The notes: generated by a model not told the origin, from the letters alone. A DNA stretch of 64,000 nucleotides from Puccinellia tenuiflora (GCA_012064385.1 QRDG01000473.1:6181037-6245036); one strand, 5' to 3'. Positions 22,501 to 35,481 are shown, counted from the first letter of the stretch. A program made the numbers and translations.

Positions 22501-25500
22501 TAGAGGGTAACTCTGGTCGCGCCTGTCACCGTTACCTTGACGGATGCTGGATCGGGTTGGAATAACTCCAACATGAGTGAAACTTGTGTGGACTTGCTTG
22601 CCTCACATCGAATCAAACGATCGAGTGACCTCTTGGTGAGATCAAAGGAAGGAACGTCTTGCGCCCCCGAAGGGTAACTTCTTCGGTGTTACTACCTTCT
22701 TGATGGCTACACTTCGCTTTTGGGCTATACTACTTTTTTTTTCCTATTATCTGTTGGTTTATTTTTTCCAGAGCTGTTTTTGCTCTGCTTTTATGTCTGA
22801 ACCAGGTTGGCAAAAAAAAAAAAAAAAACACGCATTCTCTGTTGAAGCAATGTTTTCCGACACAGAGGCCAAGAATTATCGGCTGAGCCTAGGTACGCAT
22901 GGACCCAACTTCGAAAAAAATCGGAAAATCAGATATTTAAGTTCAAAAATTATGAAAAAAAGGCTTTCATGTTAACATAGGGTAGAAACTCACTCTGGAA
23001 AATTTTCATAACTTGTTATGAAAATTTTGCAAAGTTGTGCAAGAATCACAAAATCGTCGGGTGTAAGTTACAAAATTTGGAACTTGGTGAACCATTTTGT
23101 GATTTTTGTACAGATTGTAAATGGTCATATTTGAGTCTTAAATTCTACACGCATATACCTGTATCCGTTCTCTACATGAATGTTTTGTTTCGTACTAGTA
23201 GTAATTTGTTGGTAACTTGGAAATACGATTTTTCCGGTTCCTCCACGTTGGCCAGAAGTTGGGTTCATGTGTACTTGGGTTCCCAAAACTCTGCACAAAA
23301 GCCACACGTTCCATACGGACAGAAGGGAACAGCTGAATGACAATCATGAACTAGCTAGCAGTAGCACGCATCGTCGATTCAGGCTTACACCTGAGGAATG
23401 GGGACAGACGGCGCAGGCCGGCCGAGTTAGGCTGCCTAATTAAGCTGGCCTGCCCAAGCAACAGGTCCCCTCCAACTCTCCAAAGCTAATTAAGCACTGC
23501 CATTACGCAACGACGCTGATCACCCACTAGCATAACCTCCGCACGAAAAACCACATGGACATGGCGTCCATTGGCAAGGGCGGCCCTCTCGTCGATTTGC
23601 TGTCGCGTGTCGACGTCTCGGCTCGACGAAGCCCGACCGAGCTCCATGTTTTGCGTCTCTCCATAAGACACATAGCATGTTTTCAGGCCTAGTAGATGGA
23701 TGGGTTAGGAGGAGAGCTGGAGAACTGCCACGCAAAGTCCTATAGATGGAGCCAATCAGCTAGCCACCTGATAGGTAGCTATAGGCTGATACCATGTCAG
23801 TTTCTTAAACAAGCAGCAAGGCTGGAGGCTGCAAGTAGAGTGCTGCCGCAGAAACGGCTGCAGGTAACAAGCAAGCAAGCGAGCAGGAATTAAGCTACCA
23901 CCAGCTAGCAGTAGGTAATTAGGTAGAGATCAATCATGGGAAGAAGTCGAGGAGAGAGCTCAGTTAGCTCGGACGTCGTCCTGCGCAGGCATTTCCTCGA
24001 ACACAAGGCAGTACTAGCGTAGGAACTCGGAAAACCCGGCCGGGCGTACTGCCGGAGTATCATCCATCGTCGTGTGAACAGTGGAGCTTTCAGCGGTTTC
24101 AGTCTGAAATTCTAAATATAGTTGAGTTTTCAGCGGTTCACTCTTGGATGGATGATGCACGAAAGCTACAGGGATCGATGGAGTAGTTAATACTACCACA
24201 CTTGTCTGCTCGATCGATTTGTCAATGCCTTTGGAGTGCGGGCGGCTCTGTCTGGCTTGTGCGCGCGGCGAGCCGTTCTTACGTTGGCGCCGAGACGAAG
24301 CAAGCTCGCCGGCCGGCCGGCCGCGTCGCCGTTGTATTATTCATTCTGGTTACCGTCGTGATCGAGTGAGTAATCGGTGTTAGTGTTTGGTTTATAGTTG
24401 CTGATTTGGTGTGAGGTGAGGTGAGGTGAGAGGCCCCATCGAAGCATTGGAAAATTCAGCGGGGGTTTGGTCGATCGATGCCTTGTGTCCCCGGATACGC
24501 AACTAGGAATACGAGGAACGGGGAGCTACGTGCGAATGGTTCTCCTCTGCTTTTCGCTGCACGAGCTCGACCTCGTCTCTACGACAATGGCCCCAAGAGG
24601 GTTAGGACGCCTCACGCTGTCATTGTCGAAACCGCAGTCAATGGTTTTCACCCGGAGCCAGAAGATAGCCACAACAGCGTCCCAAGAGGGTTACGGCAGC
24701 CGTAGGCATCGCCAGCGTTGGCACCGGAGCGCTGGCTTCTTTCAGAACGCAATCTAGGAGATGTCTGTATCGAGACGTCACCAACGCCAGAATCCCCCAC
24801 TGCCCTCTCCTCGCCATCCACATGGCCAAAGAGCATTGGCGGTCCCCTGTTTACCTCAGTTATCAGTTCATTGACAGTTTTGAAACCGTGAAGCTTAATT
24901 TCAGATAGAAGTTGGTCTACAATTGAAAAATGGGATGGTAAGAAAAATTCTAACTTAAATAATGTAGACCAAAAAAAATCTATGGCGAGTTCAAATTTTT
25001 ACTACTTCATGATATCTATGAGATAGGATGCATCGTATATCCTTTGTGGTCTTGAGTCTCTCTCATGTATCTCCTCTAATCTAGTAAAAATGCCTGTTTT
25101 TCATTCTTCTTCCTTTTTGACGGGTCATCAGATTTACCAACAGTTTTGTTGTTGTTATCCGATGAAAATGATTGAGCAAAAGTAAAAATAACCAGCTAGT
25201 GTTGTGGCTTGAGGATGGCACACGGTGGTGGTTATTCCTGACCGTCTCAGCCTAGTCCCTCGAGATGGTAGATACAAAGTTTAGAAGATCCCTAAATGAC
25301 AGAGGAAGGTCACAAGTTACAACAAGCAAATGTGGAAAAGAACAACAACAAAAATGCCAAATGCGAAAAAGAACAACAACAAAAAATGGAGAGACGGTTT
25401 ATAATTTTTCCATGCATTCGTTACGGCCCGTCCGAAAATTTGCTAGTCTAATTTACGTTGTCTTTGGACCACATAAATGGCTACGTACTACGCTATTTCA

Positions 25501-25651
25501 AAAGACTAAAACAAAGGAGCAAAATTGGTATTGGTTCAGTTATAAGCTATATAAAGCAAATGTAATATTTATTCTTGTTCTGCGTCGCGTCCAAGCAAAC
25601 AGCATAGTGCTTCCACTCAAATAAAGAACTTGATGGCACCGTCATTATCAG
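22501..25651. other. Intergenic, no gene recognised
   Basis: AT-rich blocks alternate with short GC-rich ones. Simple sequence includes GCCGGCCGGCCGG near 24310 and GAGGT repeats near 24410-24430. No gene or complete element was identified. Confidence 0.4.
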
Positions 25652-28600
25652 TAGGGGTGGGCATAAAAACCGATGACCGAAAACCGAAACCGAAGAGACC
25701 GAAACCGAAACCGAAAAGACCGACACCGAATAGACCGATTAAAATTATGGCAGAAAATTCTAAAGACCGAAATTAGTACGGTCAATGTGGTCTTGAGTGC
25801 CCCGGTACCCGAATAACCGAAGAGACCGAAATTTCATATGATGAGTTCATGTCATGCGACCCAACTTCCTAAATCCCAAATCCTAATCCTCAGCCTGGCA
25901 GCTGGCAGGCCCAGCCCAATACACAGTACATACTGTACATCTTCCCATAAATCCTCCCCGAGCGGACGAGCAATACGTACGATAGGCAACGAGGCCGCCC
26001 GCCGCCAGACGCCTCGAGTCCTCGACCTAGATCCTAGGGTACCTAGCCACCGCCAGGCCGCCGTCTTCTCCCGCGAGGCCGCGTGACTGCTCCACCGACC
26101 ACCGCCGATTGACTGCCCTGCGCCTCTGCCCCGACCGACGGCCGACGCTGACAGGCCGGTTGACTGCCCCACCCCCACCAGCGCCAGGTTAGTTGACTGC
26201 CCCAACGCTGCAGGCCGCCATCTTCTCCTCGTCTGCAATGTGCACTCTGCAGCGATGTGAGTTCATTGTGTATGTAGATCTGTAGCTGTGTAGGTATTAC
26301 GTAATCAGTGTAACTTTGGCTTAAAATTTCGGTTTGGTTGCTACAGAAATGTTGTAGATAATACTTCAAATGTTGTAGATAATCAGTGTACCTTTCCATA
26401 TATTATTTGTTCAATGATTTGTGAGCAGCAGACATTTTAGATTAACTTGTGAAATTTTATTTCTTCCTGTTAGATGTCTGAACCTGAAGAAACCAATACT
26501 ATATCAACCGAAGTTAGCCAATTTGCTAGGAAAGAGGATGAGGTTGTGCACATTGAAGATGACAAAGAGGGAGAAAATAAAGAAGATGCGGGGAAGAAAG
26601 AAGGGAGAAAGCAAATGGCACCAAGATCAAAAGTGTGGCAGCATTTCAGTAGGAATTTGAATGCCAAGAACCAGCTTGTATCGGGCACGTGCAATTATTG
26701 CAACAAGAGCATCATGGCGAATTCAAAATCCAATGGCACAACTTCCTTGGGTAGGCACTTGAAAAGTTGCAAATTTAATCCAAATAAAAATGAGAACGAT
26801 CCCACTCAAGGTACCTTGGAAATGACTATTGATGGCATGGGTATATCGAAGTTTGATCCTGTAGAGCTAAGGGATGCATTTACTGAAATGGTGATAGAAG
26901 ATGAGCAACCTTTTTCAATGGGTGAGAGGCCGGGGTTCAGAAAGTTCATGGCCAAGGCTTGCCCACGTTTCACATTGCCATCAAGAAGAACAACTACTAG
27001 AGGCGCTGTTCGCAAGTATTTTGAGCAGAAAGCAAAGCTGAAACAATTCTTTAAAAAACATGGTGAAAGGGTTAGCTTGACAACTGATTGTTGGACTTCA
27101 AAACAGCAAGATGGTTACATGGCTGTCACTGCTAATTTCATTGATGATGAGTGGAAGCTACATAAGAGGATCATAAGTTTTTTCAAGGTGAAAGGCCACA
27201 AGGGAGATGACATAGGAAAGAATTTGCAGCGAGCCATGAACGAATGGGGTATGCAAAAGTAATGACAGTGACAGTTGACAATGCAAGCTCCAATGATGGC
27301 GGTCTTAGTTACTTGAGAAAGCAAATGGTAAATGCAAAAACTTGCATAGCAGAAGGCAAGTACCTCCACATGAGATGTGCCGCACACATTGTGAACCTTA
27401 TTGTTTCGGATGGCCTTAAGGAAGTGGACATCTCTCTGAAGCGTGTGCGGACTGCTGTGCGGTATATCAGAAATGGTGGTTCTAGGTTGGTAAAGTTTAA
27501 GGAGATTGTAGATGACGAGAAGATAGATAGTGATGCTTTCTTGAACCTAGACGTATGTACTAGGTGGAACTCCACATACCTCATGTTGAAGGCAGCATTG
27601 GTTTATGAGAAGGTCTTCCTACGACTTGCTGAAGATGATGCTAGCTATGTGGTCGACTTGGCTGCTGAAGGTGGGGTTGGGCATCCAGATGAAGATGATT
27701 GTCATAAGGTGAGGAATATTGCAGAATTCTTGAAGCACTTTCATGATCTGACTGTACGCGTGTCAGATCAGCATTCAGCACAAGCGGACGAATCCTAGAT
27801 GATTTTAGAACCTCTCTTACTCCTTTCATGTTGGAAGCTATTGTTTGCACGCAAGATTGGCTTAGACGGTCCACTCCAATCAATGTTGAAGAGAACTATG
27901 AGGAACTAGCTAAGTTGGAGAAAGGTAAATCAATACATCTTTTTATGTATTTATTTTACGTACTTTTACAAATGATATTCAGTTTGCGTGCTTGGCTGTT
28001 TGTATTGGTTCTAGAGTTGATTGAAGAGTATGGAAATGGAAAAGGGAAGGGAAAAGAAAAGGATAAATCTTCAGAGCAAGTTTCAACTTCTAAGTCTACC
28101 AGGTTTGTATTCGTACATGATTGTCTCACTGCAAAATATAATAATTGAACTTGACAGTGAACAATGTTTCAGGTCTGTTACAAGCAACAAACCAGGGGAA
28201 TCACAAACAGACTCAACGTCGAAGCGAAGCTAGTATGTTACGTGCACAGCCAGTGAAATCTGAACAACTTGGCCTTCTCCGAGCAATGTTGATTTCTTTT
28301 GTTCCTGGCTTAAAATTTCCAAATCTGGGACTCACCTATCGTACCTTATCATGTGTATGAACAGATGAACTGTATAACCCTAGTACTATTAAATATGCGA
28401 TCAAAATAGTATAATGTGGATTTGTGGTCATGTTATCGTCTCGTCCTGCTGAATGTTTATTCCTGTAATTCTGTGCATTGAAGTATTGAACAATGTCCAA
28501 TTTACAACAAAAATGCTGCCGATTTTTTTACTGAATCTTATCCAAAATATGTGCTGACAACAACTAATATATTATTCGGTCATGACCGAACCCGAACCCG

Positions 28601-28735
28601 AATTGTCGGGTACCCGAAATCCTCGGGTAGTACATCCTCCCTGTAATTTTCGGGCTTCATTTTCTAGAGACCGAAATTGAAATAGACCGAAATAAAAAGA
28701 CCGAAATTTCGGTCATGACCGAACGCCCACCCCTA
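25652..28735 (+). mobile_element. hAT (Ac-like) transposon, deletion derivative
   Basis: The terminal inverted repeats are TAGGGGTGGGCATAA at the left and GCCCACCCCTA at the right, typical of Ac-like hAT elements. Many GACCGAAACCGAA-type subterminal repeats lie inside both ends, the usual transposase-binding arrays. The interior has BED-finger and hAT transposase coding remains. The flanking 8-mers (ATTATCAG and GTATTGTG) do not match well, so the target-site duplication has decayed or an end is rearranged. Length is about 3.1 kb. Confidence 0.87.
26474..28230 (+). pseudogene. hAT transposase, frameshifted and internally deleted
   Basis: Frame 1 (26474-27262) begins MSEPEETN and has a BED zinc finger (SKVWQHFSRN, then C-x2-C in GTCNYCNKS and H..C in LGRHLKSC), then the start of the RNase H-like core (SLTTDCWTS). 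A 1-nt loss near 27250 moves reading to the next frame (VMTVTVDNASSNDGGL, CAAHIVNLIVSDGL, TRWNSTYLML) to 27798. There the expected middle of the protein is missing: LTVRVS runs directly into SAFSTSGRILDDFR, out of frame, followed by the C-terminal dimerisation region (VCTQDWLRRSTP) at about 27835-27925. More C-terminal exon-like sequence (LIEEYGNGKGKGKEKDKSS) follows to about 28230. No functional transposase is possible. Confidence 0.88.
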
Positions 28736-29021
28736 GTATTGTGAAGACATGATGTAAAATAGAGGATTGTGAAAAGCACCGGATATTTGATGGCGAAGAC
28801 GGTGGTACCAGGAAGCTGCGGTGTGCGGCACGAGAGGACAGTGTACGTTGGCCAGCCTGCCGGTGTTCATAGCAACTCGTGTGAAGCCGGCCATCTATGT
28901 GCAAATATTTAGTGCCGCACGCAGCTCGGGCAAGTAAGAACTGTCCTGATGCGCAGGGCCTAGCTACACACTGCAATAGCAAGGGATTTAAATTGATATA
29001 AGAAGATGTTAATGATGTAAT

Positions 29022-29077
29022 CCAACATATGTTTCCCCACAAAAAAAAAAAAAAAAAAAAAAACTAGCCAACATATG
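29022..29077 (+). mobile_element. Tiny poly-A retroinsertion with target-site duplication
   Basis: The 10-mer CCAACATATG at 29022-29031 recurs at 29068-29077. Between the copies are TTTCCCCAC, 23 consecutive A residues and CTAG. This is the footprint expected of a very strongly 5'-truncated LINE/SINE-type insertion. Confidence 0.6.
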
Positions 29078-29140
29078 CTTACTCATATTTATGATGGTTT
29101 GTCGTCCCTGCTAGTGCGGCGACAGAGCTGTCCACAAGTA

Positions 29141-29355
29141 CTCCCTCCGTCTCCGTTTATAGGGGCAGGGCAAGTCCCTAGATCGTTAATTTGACCAACC
29201 TAATATGAGTTATAAATTATAAAAAATATACCATTTGAAACTTTAGATGTTATATTTTCTAATGGTGTAATTTTTGTGTTATGCAATTCATATTAAGTTG
29301 GTCAAATTGACGATCTAGGGACACGTGCTGCCCCTATAAACTTAGACGGAGGGAG
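29141..29355. mobile_element. Stowaway MITE (215 bp)
   Basis: It has inverted ends CTCCCTCCGTCTCCGTTTAT and AAACTTAGACGGAGGGAG, flanked by TA on both sides. Inner inverted matches include GGGGCAG..CTGCCCC and CCTAGATCG..CGATCTAGG. Non-coding. Confidence 0.95.
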
Positions 29356-30120
29356 TAGCCGAGACATTGGTTTGTAGCTGACCTAAGATGACGAAGAGCA
29401 TCAACCCACCTTGTCATCGCCGGCGGTTGGTGGCACTTCGTCGTAAAGCTATGGTTAATGAATTACACACGCGATGGGATTTTAGGTTGGAGAGAACGAC
29501 ACAAAGAGTCAACCATTCCTCATGTGGACGACTTTCTTACCAACGACATCGCCCGTGGAAAAATCCGACGAGCATATTGGTCGCCGCCTCAAGCCGCTGA
29601 GCGACGTGCGCCACCGTGCCGTCTCTGATCTATGACACCGCCCATGACTCCATCGCATATTCGAACTTCGGCCGGGTACTGATGTACTGTGTTTGTTTGT
29701 TGTCAACCGACTGGAGGAATGTATATATGTAGATAACGACCTCAATAACAAAGTTTTGTGGGTTGTAGAATTTTTAGGAGGAAGATAACCAACGTGTAAA
29801 ACAAACTTTATCGGTCTTAGATTTTTCAGGAGGGATATTCAGTACCGTGTGGACTTGTTTATCGCTAAATTTAACATGCGGATAGCCGAGGGTTGCTACG
29901 TATGTGTGGACTTGTCTATCGCTAAAAAAAGGGAAAAGATAAAATTTGTTAGGCTGTTTTAAGGGGAGCGTGCACTTTAGCTGTGTGGATTTTACATTTC
30001 GGTTGCGAATGGGTGGGCGAGGGAGAAAATCTTGGAAGAGACTGAGCGTGGTAGCACAAAAATGTGTGAGTAAGTTGAGAAAACGTGGGAGGACGGAGAG
30101 GGGTTAGAGGTGGCATCTCC

Positions 30121-30178
30121 TGTAATTAGTTGCATGTGTGACACCAGGCATTCACGTGTTCTCCTTTAATAGTAAAGA
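30121..30178 (-). mobile_element. Orphan Helitron 5' terminus
   Basis: The minus strand from 30178 reads TCTTTACTATTAAAGGAGAA after a host A, the usual grass Helitron 5' end. I could not find a matching hairpin plus CTRR end to the left, so the element extent is unknown and it may be truncated. Confidence 0.45.
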
Positions 30179-30520
30179 TTACATTATGGAACCGACTTAG
30201 ACACGGAATTCAGGTGATTCTACTATCAAACCAACCTACTACTCTAGCTCTAACCTGCCGGACTAAACCAACCTGCTTTATGCTCAATAGACCCTCTCAC
30301 CAAGTCATCAAATCAACATACTATAAAACTTCTTCTTAATTAATTGAATGGGGCAAAGCTTTTGCCACCGTTTAAAAACATATCAACATAATATACCTGC
30401 TAGGGCTAGGGCTACTAGAATGCAGCGTAATGTTCAATTCAAACATTGCTTCAATGGTAATATCTCCCCAATAAAACTCTACAACATTAAACTACAAAAG
30501 TGAAGGTTTATCCTCCTAGC

Positions 30521-31027
30521 TAGGGGTGAGTATAAATACCAAAAAATTGAACCAGAACCAAAAACTGAACTGCCAGAATAATTCGGGTTTAGGTTTGTGA
30601 GAACCGAAATAATATCGGTCATCTCGGTTCCAGCATGAGGTTACCATCGTAAGCGAAGTATTGTGCCAAAGAACTTAACTCGGCAAGTCCCTCAGGCCAA
30701 AAACTCATTACCTCTAAGTTAATCCTATCGCCTGAGCTCTATCAGCATGCGCATATTACATGACGAGTGCACTTCTTTTACATCAGATCGAGTTCAGATC
30801 GATGATACATGCACTTTTATTGTAAAAACATAGTAGTACAAGACTAGGAGTCCAACTGCTATGGTAGCTGCATCTGTAGGCTAATTACTTGTTGCATGCA
30901 TATGAGCTAGTTGCATGCAATAAAAATGCACTTACAGTTGCAGAATCGAATTACTCAAAAACTGAAGAAACTGAACTGAAAGAACCCAAAAAATGAATTC
31001 CTATGCCTACACCTAGACACTCACCTA
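30521..31027. mobile_element. hAT-like MITE
   Basis: The left end is TAGGGGTGAGTATAAATACC, and the right end ACACTCACCTA is its approximate inverse. The interior has GAACCAGAACCAAAAACTGAA and ACTGAAGAAACTGAACTG subterminal repeats, like a diverged relative of the 25652 hAT. It is non-coding. The exact right end and the target duplication are not resolved. Confidence 0.55.
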
Positions 31028-33959
31028 GAAAATCTACATGAGTCACAGGGATCAGTATAATCTACCAAACAGAACCTGTGAGCAGCTTGACGTCACTTGA
31101 TTTTCCAAGTCTCAACAACAGCTCGTGAAGTAAGGAATGCAAGCTCAGCAGAACGAGGTGTAGTCGCAACAGTCATAGTGAGTGCAGTCTCAACACTAGG
31201 GAATGCAGTATCAGCTCGTGAAGTCTCAGCAGCATGGAATGTAGTCTCAGCATAAGGGAGTACAGTCTTAGCAGCCGCAGTGAGTGCAGTCTCACCTACA
31301 CCAATTGGAATCTCGCCGATAGCAGTTGACATCACAACAATATCTATTGTGATATCAAAAAGATGCTAGGGAAATGAGTATAGCTTATACTTCCGAAATC
31401 TAGTGCTTCAAAGCAGCAACCATATTTAACAACATACCGCTTTGGCCCAGCATGGAAGGATGAGCATAATCTAGAGTAATCGTGCAATCTAAGTGATTCA
31501 CCATAGGCTAATATCAATAAATACATAATTATATCAAGTAAAACAATGCTCATTACGTTGTAATCTGTTAAATGGTAAACCTCTCCAGAGTTTATAGCAA
31601 GGATGCATCACCCCAAAAAATTCATGGAAAATTTGAATAGAGTTTATAGCTCGTATCCTTTTGGCACATTATAACTTCTAATATTATGTTGTTGCTTGCA
31701 TTAATAGTATTAATAATAGTGTTATTTGCAGGTCCAAGATATAAAAGATTAAGAGAGTCAAAGGAGATGTGTGCTCTGCAGAAAATACGGCGATATACCA
31801 TGATGGAACTAAGCTTTCGAACATGACCCTGTTGGAGACACTTGACTTCAAGAACTGGAATGACATTCTAATTACTGATCAAGAGGTAGTTTATTTGCCT
31901 CAAATTAACATTCATACATAAGCATGCATATATAATTATGTTAAACAACTCAGTGAGCGTTCTTTTTGTTGCAGGATAGCCCCCATAGAGGAAGCTATGG
32001 TGGATGAGGTGAGGTTCTCACCTCTAAACCACCCTTAATGCAATTAATTTTCTTCAGATAATGGTGTATTTAGGTTTGTAATAGTCTTTCCAAAGTCCAA
32101 ATCTCGAGAAGTTATGATAATGTTCAAATCTTGTAAACTCTAAAGCAACTTTGATTTCTTTGCTAAGGGAACCACTATACTTGTAACAAACTGAAAACTA
32201 GAGAACATATCATTTTAGATTCGTAGAATAAGATAGATATGCATCTGAACCCATGATAACACTTGTTTGCTTATTCTTCGGTAGGGTTTAGTTCTACCAA
32301 TTGATTACTTGCCTTCGGAAAAAGAAAATGAGGTGAAATTTTGTCGTCACGCTTGTAGGATAGATAAGTAGGTTCTACTACATGAGTTTGTGCTAACACT
32401 TCATTGCTCATGTTTTTTCCAGGATTTTTATCCAGATATGAATAGTACCTATATTGTAGTTAGCATCTCAGCTCCTAAATGCGAATCAACATTGGCTTAA
32501 GCGCTCTAAAGTTAATAGCGCGAATTTCTGCCATATGAAGGTCCCATCAGGGTCGGTCCAATCAAACATGGACCCCGGGCGAATGAAATACTAAACTTTT
32601 ATATTTCTCTAGACCCTATTTTTTAACATGGTAGAGTATTGAAAGTATTAACAAAATTACTCGCATAGTTTAACCACATAACTGCAAATATAAGTTGGTT
32701 TTTAATTATTTTTAATAAATATATTTGAAACATATTAAAATGTATTTCGTAACAAAAGTCTATCTTAGAACTACTTTAAAAAATTCATAATCTATATAAT
32801 TTATAGGTATTCACGATAAATAGTACGATCAAATAAATATTTCAATAGCACTTTTTCTAGCGTATGATTAGGCACGCGTATTTATAGAATTTTTTGGTTT
32901 ATAAACTGAACTAATGAGGCTATTTTTTGTAGGCAAAATTTAATAAATTGTGCATATTATGTACTTGGTATCGAAACAACATAGCTTAAAATAATCACCA
33001 ACAAAATAAAATAGTTTTGTATTCTAATATGTTTGCATATTAAATTACTATCTAATATTCTCTTATATTAAATGCTTGCACACAATTTCTCTGCTATTTT
33101 ATGAAATAAAAATACGATGTGTGAAATTAAACATGAACATATAGTTACATAGATTTCTATAAACTATGCAGGCCTACTGTCCGAATCAGAATAGCAAGGT
33201 AATTAAACTTGTTGTTGGTCACACTAGTTTATTCTTACATGACAAGAGAATCGTGGTGTGAATTTGCTTATGTGAATTGATCATTTTTATTATGTTAAGC
33301 TCTCCGTCCCAAAATATAGGGCACGCGTGATTTTTCATCATATTTAATTCACGTCTTTAACAACTAATAATATCGAAATGTATGGATTCAGGTTGTATAA
33401 ATAGCATAGTTCCATGTTATCTTGTGAAACAACTTTTTTCATATGAATTTATATAATTTTTTAGACCTATTCTAGAAATGAATTTTTATAATTAAACTTA
33501 TGCATTGTTGCCCAGAAAAGTTCATTCAAATTTTATAATTAGTGCAATTATTTGGAAACAACCCCATATTTATCTTAGTGACCACATTATTTATAAATTA
33601 TTACATTACAAAAGATGTGGCTTAAATATGCATGAACATGACATGATTAAGTAGGTTTTGTTCTTCCGATCATTTTGGTACCTCATTTGTGAACTTCAAA
33701 TTATCGATGAATAAATAGTGAATTAAATAATTATTTGAATTTAATTCTTTTAATCAAATTATGAATAACATCAAAGGAAAATTTTGTTGTCATGATTTGA
33801 TATTACCATGGTTTGATAGCATTTGAGGAGCTGATCACTTTGATATGTTATTTATAATTTTTGGTTAATTATTTAACAAGTTATAAATTTTCCCAAATTA
33901 GGTATTATTTATGCCATTTTAGTAAATCTTAAATAAATAGCAAAATAAAAGTTTCAAAA
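31028..33959. other. AT-rich intergenic DNA with one exon-like island
   Basis: Around 31757-31890, after a TTTGCAG acceptor-like site at 31731, one frame reads VKGDVCSAENTAIYHDGTK, then LSNMTLLETLDFKNWNDIL, and ends near a GT. A stop codon lies just upstream in the same frame. It resembles a gene fragment, but I cannot name it. From about 32570 to 33950 the DNA is strongly AT-rich, with a half-Stowaway-like CTCCGTCCCAAAATATAGGG near 33302. Confidence 0.35.
31100..31330 (-). other. Degenerate repeat-peptide coding remnant
   Basis: The minus frame repeats an ETA(L/F)-type unit (GETALTAAAKTVL, AETTFHAAETSRADTAF, VETALTMTVATT). At DNA level the unit is a loosely spaced AATGCAGTCTCAGCA word. It looks like a decayed repetitive protein segment. 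I do not recognise the family. Confidence 0.35.
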
Positions 33960-35481
33960 GATCATTACAAGGATACCAACAGGTAGGGTTTGATTTCATG
34001 AACAATTTGATATTTCATTTATTAATTTTGGAGCAATATTCAAATAGATATCAATTATTTTATTTTGTTTTTATTTTCCAAAAAGGAAAAATCAACTGCA
34101 GACAGGCCGGCCTCATGCCGGCCAGGCCGGGCCACATGCCGGGTGGTGACCCGAGGCCGTCGGCCTTTGGCCGGCCCAGGCTGGGCGAGGAGGCCGGGTG
34201 GGTGCCCGAGGCTGCCGGCCCACAGCCGGCCCAGGCAGAGAGCAAGGCCGGGCTAGGTTTGACCAGGGCGCGTCACGACCGGCGCGACCACACGCGGTGA
34301 CCGCCGGTGACGGTGAGCGGACGCGCGAGAGAGCGAGCGGAGGGAGAGGAGGAGAGGGAAAGAGGGGCGAGCAGCTCACCCTCGAGCCGTTGTTGCTCGT
34401 GGCAGGGACGGGGATGGCCGGACGGCGGCGATGCCATGCTTGAACCGCGGCAGCCGGCGGCGAGGAAGGCGAGCTCGATTCCGTCGATCCGGCGCCTCCC
34501 GACAAGCAGCGCTTGGCCCAGCAGAGGAAGGAGGTCGAGGCGAAGCTTGCGGTACCTTCAATTCGCTTCGGGGCGGCCGGAATCGATGGCACGATGCGGC
34601 GGCCGGAGCTGGGAAGGACGGCGAGCGGACGAGTCTAGGGTTAGGGTTTCGCGGGGGAAACGGGGAGGGGAAGGAGTGCGGAAACAGTTGAGGTCGTCGG
34701 GCGGCTTCCTTATCCTCCAGCGCGGCAGAGGGCAGAGCGGCATGGCGCGGCACAGGGGCGGGGCGGCATGGGCGTCGGCCACTGTGGCGACAGTGTGGGG
34801 AAGAAGGTGATTTTCCAGAAAACCCCCTGGCACATTTAATTTAATTACAAAAAGGCCCAACAGCAACTTGAGCGATTAAAAGGGGCACTTAAACATTTTT
34901 ATAAATTCTGCAAAAATTCATGTGGCCTCCCCTTGACCTTTAGAAGCTCCAAAAAAATTGGTGTTGCAAAATAAAATGTTTTGCACCACATTTGTTCATA
35001 GGGTTTAATTAAGGTCAATTTTGATAATTTCCAAATTGTATTTATTTGGAGCACTTAAACAATTCCAAAAAATAGTGAAAATATTCATGGAGGCTCTCAG
35101 AATAATATTGAAGCTCCCCATGATTTTATTTTGAATTTTTGGAAAGCTCAACTTGGTCTCAAAAATAGAAATAGAATTGAGCCAATTTTGAATTCTCAAA
35201 TTTAAATCTTTGCTTGGCAAGAAATTGCCTTTGACAAATATTTATAGAATATATCCTTGAGCTTCCTGGACAAATTGGAGACTCAAGAATAATTGGTTTT
35301 GCCAAATTGAGTAATGCATTTTGTTTGGGATTTTTGGGAAGGGTTTTGCTTCCTTTGTTTTAATTTTCAAGTGTTGCTTTATTCAACTTAAGCAATTTAA
35401 AATAAGTATGCCATGATGCAATGCAAAGCAAAAAGTGAAAATTTGGCCCATATTTTAGGGTGCCAAACTGGGGCTGTTACA
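33960..35481 (-). mobile_element. Probable LTR or LTR remnant (minus orientation)
   Basis: The right border on the minus strand starts TGTAACAGCCCCAGTTTGGC at 35481, a typical TG-starting LTR end. The interior runs from AT-rich (34840-35460) into a GC-rich block (34100-34800) rich in GGCCGG words, as in the R/U5 parts of some gypsy LTRs. The left border and a target duplication were not found, so a solo LTR is likely but unproven and the left coordinate is approximate. Confidence 0.4.

Larger units (their letters stand above)
28736..30120. other. Intergenic with small insertions
   Basis: Apart from the poly-A insertion (29022-29077) and the Stowaway MITE (29141-29355) I see no gene. Short open frames at 29388-29600 have no recognisable content. 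Confidence 0.4.

Noticed and set aside
30521..31027. Complete hAT element with 8-bp target duplication
   Set aside because: Ends are hAT-like, but no matching 8-mers flank them, so it is kept only as a probable MITE.
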